Positions 16,143-26,078 are shown, numbered from the stretch's first letter. The stretch: 64,000 nt of DNA from Hyphomicrobiales bacterium (GCA_900470965.1 UCCS01000065.1:48822-112821); one strand, 5' to 3'. Notes: generated by a model not told the origin, from the letters alone. A program made the numbers and translations.

Positions 16143-16865
16143 TTACGCCTTGGAGGCGGACTTGTCCGTTGTCGTATCGGTGGCCGGCTTCGATGCGCCG
16201 GCATCACTCGCAGGCTTGTCGGTTGCGGGCTTGTCACCTGTGCCATTCGCCGGCTTCGTGTCGGTCTTCACCGGCCAGGTGATGTAGTAATTCTGCGTGC
16301 CGACCTGGCCGAAATAGACTTCGTTGCCGGTGCCCTTTTCGATGAAGCTGCCGTTTTCGCTTCTGACCAGGCGCCCGTGCGAATCGCGCTGCAGATGGTC
16401 GCGCAGGAAGTCGTTCCAGTCGTCCGTCTTGATTGCCGTGCCCTTCTTTTGGTCGACATCGGCTTCCTTGGGGTCGGTCACGTCCCAGGCCTTGATCGAA
16501 ACGCCCTTGGTCGGATCGGTAACCGTCAGCTGGCCCTTCTTGAAAGCGGCAAGCATGGCAGCTTCCTGGCTGCCGGCGCCCTTGGCGTCTGCCGCAGCCG
16601 TCATGTTCTGGCGCAGCAGCGCCATGAAGGAGGCGGTGGTGATATCGGTGCTGGCGGTGGTGTTGCCGGAGGTATCAGTCGATCCGGCCTTGCCGGCATT
16701 GATCTTGTCGAGCATGACCGATAGCGCCGAGCGCGTCTGCGAGGGAAGGCTGGAATAGTCGTGATCGGTCGTGCTGCTGGAGCTGCTCTCCGAGGAGCCG
16801 CCCTTGATCGTCTGCAACGCTATCTGCGCCGTCATAAGCCTCATGGTGGAAACGGAAGAAACCAT
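16143..16865 (-). CDS. Hypothetical rhizobial protein with Ser- and Lys/Thr/Asp-rich tails
   Basis: The start at 16865 removes 13 unlikely residues from the longest frame. The 240-aa protein has no signal peptide. The N-terminal 70 residues contain a Ser run (GGSSESSSSSTTDHD). The middle is a possible globular domain (about 80-205: SFMALLRQNMTAAADAKG, IKTDDWNDFLRDHLQR, NEVYFGQVGTQNYYITWPV). The C-terminus is low complexity (KPATDKPASDAGASKPA). I do not recognise the family. It lies between convergent LysE and co-oriented tam genes. Confidence 0.65.
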   Translation of the reverse strand: MVSSVSTMRLMTAQIALQTIKGGSSESSSSSTTDHDYSSLPSQTRSALSVMLDKINAGKAGSTDTSGNTTASTDITTASFMALLRQNMTAAADAKGAGSQEAAMLAAFKKGQLTVTDPTKGVSIKAWDVTDPKEADVDQKKGTAIKTDDWNDFLRDHLQRDSHGRLVRSENGSFIEKGTGNEVYFGQVGTQNYYITWPVKTDTKPANGTGDKPATDKPASDAGASKPATDTTTDKSASKA

Positions 16866-17029
16866 CTGAAAATCTCTTTGTCGGGCCTCGCACTGGTGGC
16901 GCAAAGGCGTTTAAAGGATAGCGATCGACGCTGGCGGCGTCGCGAAAGCACGTCTGGATTGAGAAATCCCAGGGCGAACCGCTACACTTCAAACTTTGCG
17001 TGTGGCTTGCGGATGGCTGACAAAGTTTC

Positions 17030-17060
17030 GCCGGCAGCGATCAAGCGGACTGCTGCCGGC
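17030..17060 (-). terminator. Hairpin downstream of tam
   Basis: GCCGGCAGC (17030-17038) pairs perfectly with GCTGCCGGC (17052-17060). On the minus strand it is followed by GAAACTTTG, a poor T-tract, so termination is possible but not certain. Confidence 0.5.
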
Positions 17061-17083
17061 GTCATAGAACTCAGAATTTCCGG

Positions 17084-17854
17084 TCAGGCCTTCACCGCCA
17101 CCATGAACAAGCGCGGGAACTTGAGCAGCACCTTGCCGTCGGCGGCCTTCGGATAGACCCTGTCGATACGTTCGAGATAGTCGGCCAGAAACGCCTCGCG
17201 ATGCTCTTCGCCGGCATGGTCGAGATAGGGGCGAAGGCCAGTTCCCTTGACCCACTCGACGATCGCGGCTGCATTGTCCATCGGATGATTATAGATCGTA
17301 TGCCAGATGTCGACGCGGGAGGATTTGGCGATCAGCCGGCTGTAATAGGTCAAAGGCGGCGGAAGCACATTGCGGCGCACGCTCTTCTTCTCGAAAGCCG
17401 TCTTCCACGGGCCGGCATGCGCCGTTTCCTCCATCATCAGATGGCTCGGCTCGCCGAGATTGTCGGGCATCTGCACGGCGAGCACTCCGCCCGGCGCCAG
17501 CCCGTCCATCAGCCTGTCGAAGATGTCGAGATGGTTGGGCAGCCATTGGAACACGGCATTGGCAAAAAGCAGGTCCGCCGGCTCCGAGGGTTGCCAGGTC
17601 GAAAGGTTGGCCTCTACGAAAGCCGTGCCCGGCAGGCGCTTGCGGGCCGCCTCCAGCATGTTCAGGTCGCTGTCGAGACCCGATACATTTTGCGCACCAT
17701 AGCGCTCGATGATCAGTTCGGTCGAATTGCCCGGACCGCAGCCGAGATCGACCGCGTGGCGCAGCTCCGTCAGGGGCACCTGCGCGAGCAGGTCGCGCGC
17801 CGGGCGGGTGCGTTCATCCTCGAATTTCACATACTGGCTGGCTGACCATGCCAT
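17084..17854 (-). CDS. tam: Trans-aconitate 2-methyltransferase
   Basis: The enzyme methylates trans-aconitate with S-adenosylmethionine, removing an aconitase inhibitor formed from cis-aconitate. The 256-aa length fits Tam. It begins MAWSASQYVKFEDERTRPA, then the SAM motif I VDLGCGPGNSTELI, followed by the Tam-type ADLLFANAVFQWLPNHLDI. The C-terminal third carries GTGLRPYLDHAGEEHREAFL, as in E. coli Tam. It is cytoplasmic and stands alone, with a possible hairpin terminator downstream. Confidence 0.92.
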   Translation of the reverse strand: MAWSASQYVKFEDERTRPARDLLAQVPLTELRHAVDLGCGPGNSTELIIERYGAQNVSGLDSDLNMLEAARKRLPGTAFVEANLSTWQPSEPADLLFANAVFQWLPNHLDIFDRLMDGLAPGGVLAVQMPDNLGEPSHLMMEETAHAGPWKTAFEKKSVRRNVLPPPLTYYSRLIAKSSRVDIWHTIYNHPMDNAAAIVEWVKGTGLRPYLDHAGEEHREAFLADYLERIDRVYPKAADGKVLLKFPRLFMVAVKA

Positions 17855-18018
17855 CGTCTTTCTCCTGAAGTCAGGCCACGTCCTCGACGCAGCAGATGCG
17901 AACTTTGTCGATACGGGCCGACCGGTTCAGGCAGCCAGGATCGCAGCGCCAACGCTTGAAAGTATCTGGTCCTCGACATGATTCAGCGGGTTCAACAAAG
18001 GTTTTCCTATATCAGTTT

Positions 18019-18165
18019 TTAACAGACTTCAGTGTCGCCGATCGCAGTCTTGCTGATGGGCTTCCACTTATTGCCGTCGATGTAGAAGAACTCGATGAAA
18101 CATTTGTTGGCGTCGTCGTTCAGTCACTGGGCAATGACGATCTCTTCGCCAGCCGTTGCGTGGCA
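18019..18165 (-). pseudogene. Remnant of a small gene with an in-frame stop
   Basis: Reading leftward, one frame gives CHATAGEEIVIAQ, a TGA (18124-18126), then LNDDANKCFIEFF and YIDGNKWKPISKTAIGDTEVC before a TAA (18019-18021). The second part reads like a real protein end with natural composition, and a TGG-to-TGA change would explain the break. No start codon is visible before the cupin gene. The family is not recognised. It fills most of the 331-bp gap between tam and the cupin gene; the remainder of the gap shows nothing else. Confidence 0.4.
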
Positions 18166-18185
18166 TCAGAAGAAACTGACGGCGC

Positions 18186-18650
18186 TTACGCCGCCAGGAT
18201 CGTGATTCCATGGGCATTTGCCGCTGCCCGCATACGCGCCACCGTTTCCGGTGACGGGCTGCCTTGCGGCTGTTCGGTAACGCCCTCGGTCTCGATGAAT
18301 TCGGCCATGTCGCGATCGACGACGGCAGAAAAGACCGCGGGGACGGTTCCGTTGTTGGAATAGCCGTGCACCATGAAGGGCGCGATGGTGACGATGTCGC
18401 CTTCGCTCGCCTCGATCTCTTCCGGCCCGGTATCGGTTAGCCGCCAGATCGTCAGCGTACCCTCGATGATCCGGAAGACTTCCGGGCTTGCGTGGACGTG
18501 GCGCGGCGTCTTGCCGCCGGGCTCAACGGTCACGTCGAAGATGTTGAGCCAGTTGCCTGTGAGGCGAGCCCGTCGCTCGACCTTGTCGCCCAGCACGAAG
18601 AAGCTTTTTGCCTCCGTCCGGGCATCTGTTTTCACAAATGAGTTGGACAT
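18186..18650 (-). CDS. Cupin-domain protein
   Basis: The start at 18650 follows AAGAGACATC; the longer open frame upstream has no coding character. The 154-aa product is a single cupin barrel. Motif 1 is TPRHVHASPEVFRIIEGTLTI, with two His and a Glu as metal ligands, and motif 2 is GDIVTIAPFMVHGYSNNG with His. Such proteins can be dioxygenases, isomerases or sensors; the C-terminal 35 residues (ETEGVTEQPQGSPSPETVAR) do not decide. It diverges from the TIM-barrel epimerase gene. Confidence 0.83.
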   Translation of the reverse strand: MSNSFVKTDARTEAKSFFVLGDKVERRARLTGNWLNIFDVTVEPGGKTPRHVHASPEVFRIIEGTLTIWRLTDTGPEEIEASEGDIVTIAPFMVHGYSNNGTVPAVFSAVVDRDMAEFIETEGVTEQPQGSPSPETVARMRAAANAHGITILAA

Positions 18651-18921
18651 GATGTCTCTTTCTTGCTCTTGCGGGGCGGTCCGATAGACCTTTGCGGCCG
18701 TTTTGGCAACCGCCACAAAATCAGGGGAGGGTGAGCGGAGATGGCTTTTGCGCGCTCCCAGGCCCTGAAACCGACGACGATCATATCGGTATGGCTTCTC
18801 CGCTTCGCAAGTGCGACAGGTTGGCAACCGCCGTTTCTGTAATATCGGCGACACAGAAGAGGCGCATAGAACGCGCCGATCCTTCCCCGCCATTCAGGCA
18901 TACCATCAGCGGAGCAACCCC

Positions 18922-19740
18922 ATGTCTTCACTTCCCGTCGTCGGCGCAGCCATGACGATCGACGAACTCGAAACCCATCGTGACTGGCTTTTCGAAAAGT
19001 CCCGTGATCTCGAGCTGCAGAGCTTCGTCAACGCCGAGGTGCTGAACGGTGACTGGACGCCGCGTGCCGATCGCACCAGGAAGCTGCTCGACGGCTACAA
19101 GGGCCGCGTCGGCATCCATGGCCCGTTCTGGGGCTTCATCATCGCCTCGCAGGATCCGGATATCCGCGCCGTCGTCTCCCGCCGTATGCTGCAGGGCCTG
19201 GATGTCTGCGCTGCGATCGGCGGCACGCATATGGTCATCCATAGCCCCTACACGACCTGGAGCTACAACAACCTCGACAACAACGAGGGCGAACGCGAAA
19301 AGATCGTTGAATACTGCCATCAGACGATGCGCGAAGCGGTGAAGCGCGCCGAGGAAATCGGCTGCACCCTCGTTATCGAGAACATTGAAGACAAGGATCC
19401 GCATATCCGTGTAGCCTTGGCGGAGAGCTTCAACTCGCCGGCCGTCTCCGTCTCCATCGATACCGGACATGCGCATTACGCCCATGGCTATACCGGCGCT
19501 CCGCCGGTCGATTATTACGTCCATGCCGCCGGCAACCGCCTCGGTCACATTCATCTGCAGGATGCCGATGGTTATGCCGACCGCCACTGGGCGCTTGGCG
19601 AAGGCACCGTCAACTGGCGTGCCGTTTTTGCTGCGCTTGCCAAGGTCGAAAGCAATCCGCGCCTAATCATCGAAATCAAGGACAAGTCGAAGATCATCGC
19701 TTCGGCCGAATACCTGGCTTCGATCGGCCTCGCCCAATAA
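18922..19740 (+). CDS. Sugar phosphate isomerase/epimerase (xylose isomerase-like TIM barrel)
   Basis: The ATG at 18922 follows GGAGCAACCCC and gives 272 aa. The AP endonuclease 2/xylose isomerase-like barrel shows GIHGPFWGF, THMVIHSPYTTW, CTLVIENIEDKD, VSIDTGHAHYAHG, LGHIHLQDADG and RLIIEIKD, which place Glu, Asp, His and a final Glu at the metal site. Such enzymes act on keto-sugars or inositol derivatives; the substrate is unknown. It has no carbohydrate operon around it. The downstream hairpin at 19756-19790 is shared with tetA. Confidence 0.83.
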   Translation: MSSLPVVGAAMTIDELETHRDWLFEKSRDLELQSFVNAEVLNGDWTPRADRTRKLLDGYKGRVGIHGPFWGFIIASQDPDIRAVVSRRMLQGLDVCAAIGGTHMVIHSPYTTWSYNNLDNNEGEREKIVEYCHQTMREAVKRAEEIGCTLVIENIEDKDPHIRVALAESFNSPAVSVSIDTGHAHYAHGYTGAPPVDYYVHAAGNRLGHIHLQDADGYADRHWALGEGTVNWRAVFAALAKVESNPRLIIEIKDKSKIIASAEYLASIGLAQ

Positions 19741-19755
19741 CAGCCTCAGGTAATC

Positions 19756-19790
19756 GGAAAAGGCGGCGGGATGATCATCTCGCCGCCCTT
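19756..19790. terminator. Shared terminator between epimerase and tetA
   Basis: GGCGGCG (19762-19768) pairs with CGCCGCC (19781-19787) around GATGATCATC. On the minus strand it is followed by TTTTCC, so it terminates tetA well; on the plus strand it is followed by CTTAACTTT. Confidence 0.75.
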
Positions 19791-19795
19791 AACTT

Positions 19796-20974
19796 TCAGG
19801 CCGTTGCATTCTTCGGCCGGCGCGTGAAGGCAACCGGCAGGCAGAGCACATAGAAAGCCGCGCCAAGCACCCAGACAAGCCCCGGAAAGACATCGCGCGA
19901 GGCGAAGTAGATGGTGCTGATCGCCAGCGGCCCGATGATCGAGGCAAGGCTCGTCATGCTCGCGAGCATCCCCTGCGCACGCCCCTGATGATCGTTATCG
20001 ACGCGTCCCGTCACCAGCGACTGCAGGGCGGGCGCACCGATGCCGCCGAGGCAGAAGAGTGGCATCAGCAGGAAGGCCATCCAACCCTCCGTCAAAAGCG
20101 CGATGATGATATAGGCCGCGCTGTCGGCAATGATGCCGATCAGCAGCGCCCGATGCTCGCCCCATCGCTCGCTGATCGGCCCGGCAATGAAGGCCTGCAC
20201 GACGGCGTGGAAGAAGCCGAAGGCCGCAAGCGAGATTCCGACCATCATCGGCGACCAGGAAAACTTGTCCTGCCCATAGAGAACCCAGATCGTGCCGCCG
20301 ACTTCGCCGACGAGTGCCAGGACGAAATAGGCGCCGGCAAGCGGCAAAAGCAGACGGTAGCCTAGTAGCCAGCGGAAATGCGCGAGTGGTGAAAACTCTT
20401 GGCTCTCGGCCTCCGCGCCGATCTTGCGCGTCTCAGGCAGCAGGAACAGCGCCATCAGCAGGTTAGCCGCATTGAGCACGGCAGCGGCGATGAAGGGCAG
20501 CCGCACGGAAAATTCGCCGAGCACGCCGCCGATCGCCGGCCCGGCAATGAAGCCGATGCCGAAGCAGGCGCTGAGCTGGCCGAAGCGGCGCGTGCGCTCG
20601 GCATCTTCCGTAATGTCGGTCACACAGGCGGCGGCCACTGCATTGCTGGCGCCGGTGATACCAGCGATCGCCCGACCGATGAAGAGCAGCCAGAGCGACG
20701 GCGCAAGAGCCATGAAAACATAGTCGATCGCCGCACCGGCAAGCGACAGCATCAGCACCGGCTTGCGGCCGAAGCGGTCCGACAACGAACCGAGCACCGG
20801 CGAGAAGATGAACTGCATCAACGCATAGAGTGCCAGGAAGGCCCCGAATCGCCAGCCGAGATTATCGGTATGGCCGACATCCTGAAGCAGCCGCGGAAAG
20901 ATCGGCAGGGTGAGCCCAATCCCGGCGGCATCGAGGATCACGGTGGCATAGATGACGGTAAGTGCTTTTTTCAT
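19796..20974 (-). CDS. TetA-type MFS drug efflux protein
   Basis: The start at 20974 (MKKALTVIYATVILDAAGIG) matches the usual TetA N-terminus; an upstream frame would run through the operators. The 392-aa protein has 12 membrane segments and the MFS loop motif GSLSDRFGRKPVLML after helix 2, as in class A-type tetracycline/H+ antiporters. Helix 4-5 has FIGRAIAGITGASNAVAAA. It is divergent from a TetR-type repressor across two tetO-like operators, which strongly supports a tetracycline-class efflux role. No mobile element is nearby and the base composition is local, so the pair looks native to the chromosome. Confidence 0.85.
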   Translation of the reverse strand: MKKALTVIYATVILDAAGIGLTLPIFPRLLQDVGHTDNLGWRFGAFLALYALMQFIFSPVLGSLSDRFGRKPVLMLSLAGAAIDYVFMALAPSLWLLFIGRAIAGITGASNAVAAACVTDITEDAERTRRFGQLSACFGIGFIAGPAIGGVLGEFSVRLPFIAAAVLNAANLLMALFLLPETRKIGAEAESQEFSPLAHFRWLLGYRLLLPLAGAYFVLALVGEVGGTIWVLYGQDKFSWSPMMVGISLAAFGFFHAVVQAFIAGPISERWGEHRALLIGIIADSAAYIIIALLTEGWMAFLLMPLFCLGGIGAPALQSLVTGRVDNDHQGRAQGMLASMTSLASIIGPLAISTIYFASRDVFPGLVWVLGAAFYVLCLPVAFTRRPKNATA

Positions 20975-20990
20975 GGGATCATCTGAAAAT

Positions 20991-21021
20991 TTATCACTGA
21001 TAAGTTCCTTATCGCTGATAA
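20991..21021. promoter_or_regulatory. Two tandem tetO-like operators
   Basis: TTATCACTGATAA (20991-21003) and TTATCGCTGATAA (21009-21021) lie 18 bp apart, centre to centre, between tetA and tetR. The first contains TATCACTGATA, the reverse complement of the Tn10 tetO core; the second differs by one base. Two operators in the divergent promoter are the classical tet arrangement. Confidence 0.85.
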
Positions 21022-21051
21022 ATTGAAATGGCAACAGCGAATGGAAACAGG

Positions 21052-21663
21052 ATGAAGGTGGACCGGGCGCAGATCGTCAACGAAGCGCTGAAGCTCTTGA
21101 ACGAGGTGGGCATCGATGCGCTCTCCACGCGCATGCTTGCCGATAGGCTGAATGTGCGCCAGCCTGCGCTCTACTGGCATTTCAAGAGCAAGCGGGCGCT
21201 GGTGGAGGCCATGGCCGAGGAGATCATGGCGCGCGGCCACACCCACGACTGGCCGGTCGTGCCTGATAATTGGCGGGATGTCATGCTCGAAAACGCCCGT
21301 GATTTCCGTCGCACGCTCTTGAGCTATCGCGATGGCGGCCGCGTGCATGCCGGCACGGAAACCAGTCCGCAGGATCTTCCCAATGTCGAAGCCCATATCG
21401 CCGTTCTCGTCGAAGCGGGCATGGAAGCGGAATTCGCTATGGAACTGCTCGTCGCCATCGCCCGCTACACCGTCGGCTGCGTCATCGAGGAACAGGCCGA
21501 ACCGCCGCCGGAACAGGAAAAGCTCGATGCGGCCGCAGCCGATTTCCCGCTGACGCGCCGGGCGATCACGCATTATCGCAATCGCGGCCACGAGGCTTTC
21601 TTCGAGGCCGGCCTCAGGATGATGATCGACGGCGCCGCCCTTCGGTTGTCGCAGGACGCCTAA
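21052..21663 (+). CDS. TetR-class tetracycline repressor-like regulator
   Basis: Starting at 21052 (after GGAAACAGG) the 203-aa protein aligns from its first residues with classical TetR: IVNEALKLLNEVGIDALSTR, then the recognition helix region LNVRQPALYWHFKSKRALVE. ATG 21028 would add eight residues. The C-terminal domain is TetR_C-like and includes VHAGTETSPQ and VGCVIEEQAE. It should bind the two upstream operators and release them with a tetracycline-like ligand. It represses tetA and itself in the usual model. It ends four bases from the convergent cyclase stop. Confidence 0.88.
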   Translation: MKVDRAQIVNEALKLLNEVGIDALSTRMLADRLNVRQPALYWHFKSKRALVEAMAEEIMARGHTHDWPVVPDNWRDVMLENARDFRRTLLSYRDGGRVHAGTETSPQDLPNVEAHIAVLVEAGMEAEFAMELLVAIARYTVGCVIEEQAEPPPEQEKLDAAAADFPLTRRAITHYRNRGHEAFFEAGLRMMIDGAALRLSQDA

Positions 21664-21666
21664 GTC

Positions 21667-22581
21667 TCAGTCGCGCATCGCCCAGCGAATGCCGGCGGCG
21701 ACCGAAAGCCCCAGCAGCGGCCATATTGCCCAGAATGTCCCCTGCCATGTCAGCATGTTGATGGCGACGATGCCGACCCCGATGACGGCAAACGCGGCGA
21801 CGCGCTGATCGAACCGGTCCTGCCTCCGCACCCATATCATTGCCGTCACGAAGGCGAAGGCAAGCATCGGCCAGACGGCCCAGAACTCGCCTTCCCAAGT
21901 GGCAATGTTGATGAAGACGAGCACTGCGCCGATAAGAGCGAGAATGCCGCCGAGCTTGCGCAGCCTGCCGCGCGGGCGCAGCGCCGGAGCCGGTTTTGGC
22001 GCCGGCATTTCGACGGGCCGTTCGGGAGCGGCTGCCGGCTTCCGCGGCTCCGCGCTGATATCGCCGATGCGCACGGCATAGCTCGGCACGGCATCGGCAA
22101 CGTTCTTCATCTCCAATGCCCCCAGAAAGTCGAATCCGACAGCCACTTTGTTTCGCACCTGGTCATAGACCGTGTTCGAGATCACGATCCCTCCGGCCGG
22201 GGCGGAGGCCTGCAGGCGAGCAGCGATATTGACGCCGTCGCCGTAGATATCCTCGCCTTCGACGATGACATCGCCGAGATTGATGCCGATGCGGAAGAGC
22301 ATGCGCCCATCCGTGGGCCGCGCTGCATTCTTGCCTGCTAGCTCGTTCTGCACGTCGATCGCCGCCCGCACCGCTTCGACCACGCTCGGGAAATCGGCCA
22401 GCAGCCCGTCGCCCCAGGTATTGACCACGCGTCCGCCATGCGAGGCGATGAGACGGGACATGGCATCGCGATAATGCTTGAGCATGGCGAGCGTGCCTTC
22501 CTCATCCGCGCCCATCAAGCGCGTATAGTCCTGCACGTCGGCTGCAAAGATCGTCGTCAGCTTGCGTTGTGTCTCGCTCAT
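21667..22581 (-). CDS. Class III adenylate/guanylate cyclase with C-terminal membrane segments
   Basis: The 304-aa protein has an N-terminal class III cyclase domain (residues 8-170). Metal ligands lie in TIFAADVQDYTRLMG and WGDGLLADF, and DIYGDGVNIAARL carries the transition-state Asn/Arg. A Pro/Ala-rich linker (180-205) leads to four short hydrophobic segments, two of which repeat the pattern INxATWEGEFWAVWPML and INMLTWQGTFWAIWPLL. The internal duplication suggests a paired-helix sensor. Product (cAMP or cGMP) cannot be read safely. It stands alone between tetR and an alcohol dehydrogenase gene. Confidence 0.87.
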   Translation of the reverse strand: MSETQRKLTTIFAADVQDYTRLMGADEEGTLAMLKHYRDAMSRLIASHGGRVVNTWGDGLLADFPSVVEAVRAAIDVQNELAGKNAARPTDGRMLFRIGINLGDVIVEGEDIYGDGVNIAARLQASAPAGGIVISNTVYDQVRNKVAVGFDFLGALEMKNVADAVPSYAVRIGDISAEPRKPAAAPERPVEMPAPKPAPALRPRGRLRKLGGILALIGAVLVFINIATWEGEFWAVWPMLAFAFVTAMIWVRRQDRFDQRVAAFAVIGVGIVAINMLTWQGTFWAIWPLLGLSVAAGIRWAMRD

Positions 22582-22628
22582 GAAATCCCCCGTCGCCGCC
22601 GGCCGGAACTGGCTTCGTTATTCTATAA

Positions 22629-22682
22629 GTGGGATCGCAGTCTTGTTTCGGTAGTCCGCTCCAGCGCGGGCTACCATCCCAC
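22629..22682. other. Nested stem-loop region between adh and cyclase genes
   Basis: GTGGGA (22629-22634) pairs with TCCCAC (22677-22682), and inside this GGTAG (22650-22654) pairs with CTACC (22671-22675) with further pairing of CCGC and GCGG. It lies just downstream of the adh stop codon but lacks a T-tract, so it could be a 3' stabilising structure or the cyclase leader. Confidence 0.35.
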
Positions 22683-22686
22683 ATTC

Positions 22687-23727
<1,041 letters not shown>

Positions 23728-23979
23728 CTGTTCATCTCCTTGCCGGCCCGCGTCTTTCCGTCTGCCATGATGGCACGCGGCAGTGGCATCCATCCAGTCG
23801 GCCTTTCATCATTTTCCTTTATGCACCCATCGTTTTAGCACCATGACACGCGCATCAATATTTCAATCGTAGTGCGGTCTCCGGCATTTTCTTGCTTCGA
23901 TGTTTCAACCGTCAATTTACGCTTGACCACCCCCGAAAGGGAGGATTTTGCTTTGCCGACTTCATAAGGAGAGCCGCAA

Positions 23980-24867
23980 ATGCCCGTCGATACGTCACCT
24001 CGCACGACCACCTGGACCTATGTCGACGGAGAGTGGATTGCCGGCAACCCGCCGCTGATCGGGCCGACCTCGCATGCCATGTGGCTGGGCTCCACCGTCT
24101 TTGATGGTGCCCGCTGGTTCGATGGCATCGCGCCCGATCTCGACCTGCATTGCCAGCGTATCAACCGTTCTGCTGTCGCCATGGGCCTGAAGCCGGTGAA
24201 GACTGCTGAAGAGATCGAGGCGCTCGCCTGGGAAGGCGTGAAGAAATTCGACGGCAAGACTCCGATCTACATCAAGCCGATGTATTGGGGCGAGCATGGT
24301 TCGCCGGGCAGTGTCGTGGCCGTTGATGGCGAATCCACCCGCTTCGCGCTCTGCCTGTTCGAAGCCGCGATGGGCGGCCATGGCGGCTCTTCGCTGACCG
24401 TCTCGCCCTACCGCCGCCCCACGCCGGAAACCGCGATGACCGATGCCAAGGCCGGCGCGCTCTATCCGAACAGCGGCCGGGCGATTGCCGAAGCGAGAAG
24501 CCGCGGCTTCGACAATGCGCTGATGCGTGACATGAACGGCAATGTGGTCGAAACCGCTTCCTCGAATGTCTTCATGGTCAAGGACGGCGTCGTCTTCACG
24601 CCGATTGCCAACCGTACCTTCCTCGCCGGCATCACGCGGCTCCGCGTCCTCGGCCTGCTGCGCAAGGCCGGCTTCGACGTGCGCGAGGCCACACTTTCTG
24701 TCGAGGATTTCATGGGTGCCGACGAGATTTTCACGTCCGGCAACTATTCGAAGGTCGTCGGCGTCAACAGGCTCGACGGCCGCAATTTCCAGGAAGGCCC
24801 GATTACCCGCAAGGCGCTGGAGCTCTACATGAACTGGGCCTATGGGCGTGGGGGGAATGAAGAGTAG
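23980..24867 (+). CDS. ilvE: Branched-chain amino acid aminotransferase (class IV PLP enzyme)
   Basis: The 295-aa enzyme belongs to the fold-type IV aminotransferases that interconvert branched-chain amino acids and their 2-keto acids. MWLGSTVFDGARWFDG starts the domain. The PLP lysine lies in TDAKAGALYPNSGRA, and GNVVETASSNVFMV and EIFTSGNYSKVVGV complete the cofactor site. AAGGAGAGCCGCAA precedes the ATG. D-amino acid aminotransferase or aminodeoxychorismate lyase are less likely alternatives. Rhizobia often have several ilvE-like copies, and no other branched-chain gene is next to this one. Confidence 0.82.
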   Translation: MPVDTSPRTTTWTYVDGEWIAGNPPLIGPTSHAMWLGSTVFDGARWFDGIAPDLDLHCQRINRSAVAMGLKPVKTAEEIEALAWEGVKKFDGKTPIYIKPMYWGEHGSPGSVVAVDGESTRFALCLFEAAMGGHGGSSLTVSPYRRPTPETAMTDAKAGALYPNSGRAIAEARSRGFDNALMRDMNGNVVETASSNVFMVKDGVVFTPIANRTFLAGITRLRVLGLLRKAGFDVREATLSVEDFMGADEIFTSGNYSKVVGVNRLDGRNFQEGPITRKALELYMNWAYGRGGNEE

Positions 24868-24878
24868 TGCGCAGCTGC

Positions 24879-26078
24879 TTAGCGTCTCACCGCATAAAGC
24901 TCTACGCCATCCGCGAAGCCTTTCAATCTGTGGCTTCCCGCTGACACGGCATCCTCAGGGCGCACCTCATTGAAAAAGTCCTGCGACATCAGCAGGGCTT
25001 CCCCAAGCTCGCTGCACACGCCCTGAATACGGCTGACGAGATTCACATCCCCGCCGATCAGCGTGAAATCCAGCCGGCGGCCTGAGCCGATATTGCCGTA
25101 GCTGACCTCGCCATGATGCAGCGCGATGCCGGCTTTCGCGCCGATGCCGTTGTAGTTGAAACCATCCAGCGCCTCGAGGATCGCTCGGGCAGCCGAAAGC
25201 GCCGCGTTACAGGTTCGCGCCGCATCATAGCCGGGGAAGAAGGCGAGCACCGCATCGCCCATGAATTTCAGCACCTCGCCGCCTTCGCTCGTGATCGCCG
25301 GAATGACCCGATCGAAATAAGCGTTCAGCAACCCGAGCACCGTTTCGCCCGGCAGCCTGTTGGAGAGTTCGGTAAAGCCGCGCAGGTCGCAGAGCAGCAG
25401 GGCAGCCTGCATGGATTCAATCTCGCCCTGGCGGATGCGGCCGGCAAGAATGCGGCTTGCCGTCAGCGGCCCGATATAGGTGTCGAGCAGGCTGAGCTCC
25501 ATCTGGCGCAGGATGCGCAACTCGCTGGTATTGCGCAGCGCCGGCACGATACGTTCGATCACCTGCATTTCGGGAGCGGTGAAGCCGCCCGGCCGCTTGG
25601 TGCCGAAGATCGCGGCGCTGACCGGGCCGTCGGCATTACAAAGCGGCGCGATCATCAGCTGCACGAGGCTACGCCCGGCGAACACGTCGATATGCTGCCA
25701 ACGGCCATGCGGGCTCTGGCCCGGACCGACGACGAGCATTTCGCGGCTTTCGAAAACCTTCTGAAGCGGCGTGTTAGCAATGGCAAGCCGCGTTCCGTGC
25801 TCGCGGTCATGGATTTCCACCGGTTCGCCCGGCGCCCAGGCGATGGTACGGCCGATATATTCCGGGTGCAGCGTCATCAGATGCAGCGTCAGCCGGTCGA
25901 CGGGAACACCGAGCGCCCGAAGGCGGCGCCCGAGGCCGGAGACGAGGCCGACCTCGTCGAGAGCATGACATTCGTCGCCGGTCAGCCATTCGATGAGGCC
26001 GAGCACCGCAGTCGTGTTGAGGCTGCTGGCGGGTGCCTTGGTTTCAACGGCATAGTCGATATCGAGCAGGTCGTTCAT
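24879..26078 (-). CDS. Class III adenylate/guanylate cyclase, last gene of the emr operon
   Basis: The 399-aa protein has an N-terminal regulatory region (1-200) with a GAF-like appearance and no membrane segment, then a class III cyclase domain (about 215-390). Metal-binding residues are in LLLCDLRGFTELSNRL and KFMGDAVLAFFPG; GGDVNLVSRIQGV carries the Asn/Arg pair. Its ATG lies 26 bp after the emrB stop, with AGAAGGATAACACCC before it, so it is probably co-transcribed with emrA and emrB. This links a drug pump with cyclic-nucleotide synthesis, but the physiological connection is inferred. Confidence 0.87.
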   Translation of the reverse strand: MNDLLDIDYAVETKAPASSLNTTAVLGLIEWLTGDECHALDEVGLVSGLGRRLRALGVPVDRLTLHLMTLHPEYIGRTIAWAPGEPVEIHDREHGTRLAIANTPLQKVFESREMLVVGPGQSPHGRWQHIDVFAGRSLVQLMIAPLCNADGPVSAAIFGTKRPGGFTAPEMQVIERIVPALRNTSELRILRQMELSLLDTYIGPLTASRILAGRIRQGEIESMQAALLLCDLRGFTELSNRLPGETVLGLLNAYFDRVIPAITSEGGEVLKFMGDAVLAFFPGYDAARTCNAALSAARAILEALDGFNYNGIGAKAGIALHHGEVSYGNIGSGRRLDFTLIGGDVNLVSRIQGVCSELGEALLMSQDFFNEVRPEDAVSAGSHRLKGFADGVELYAVRR

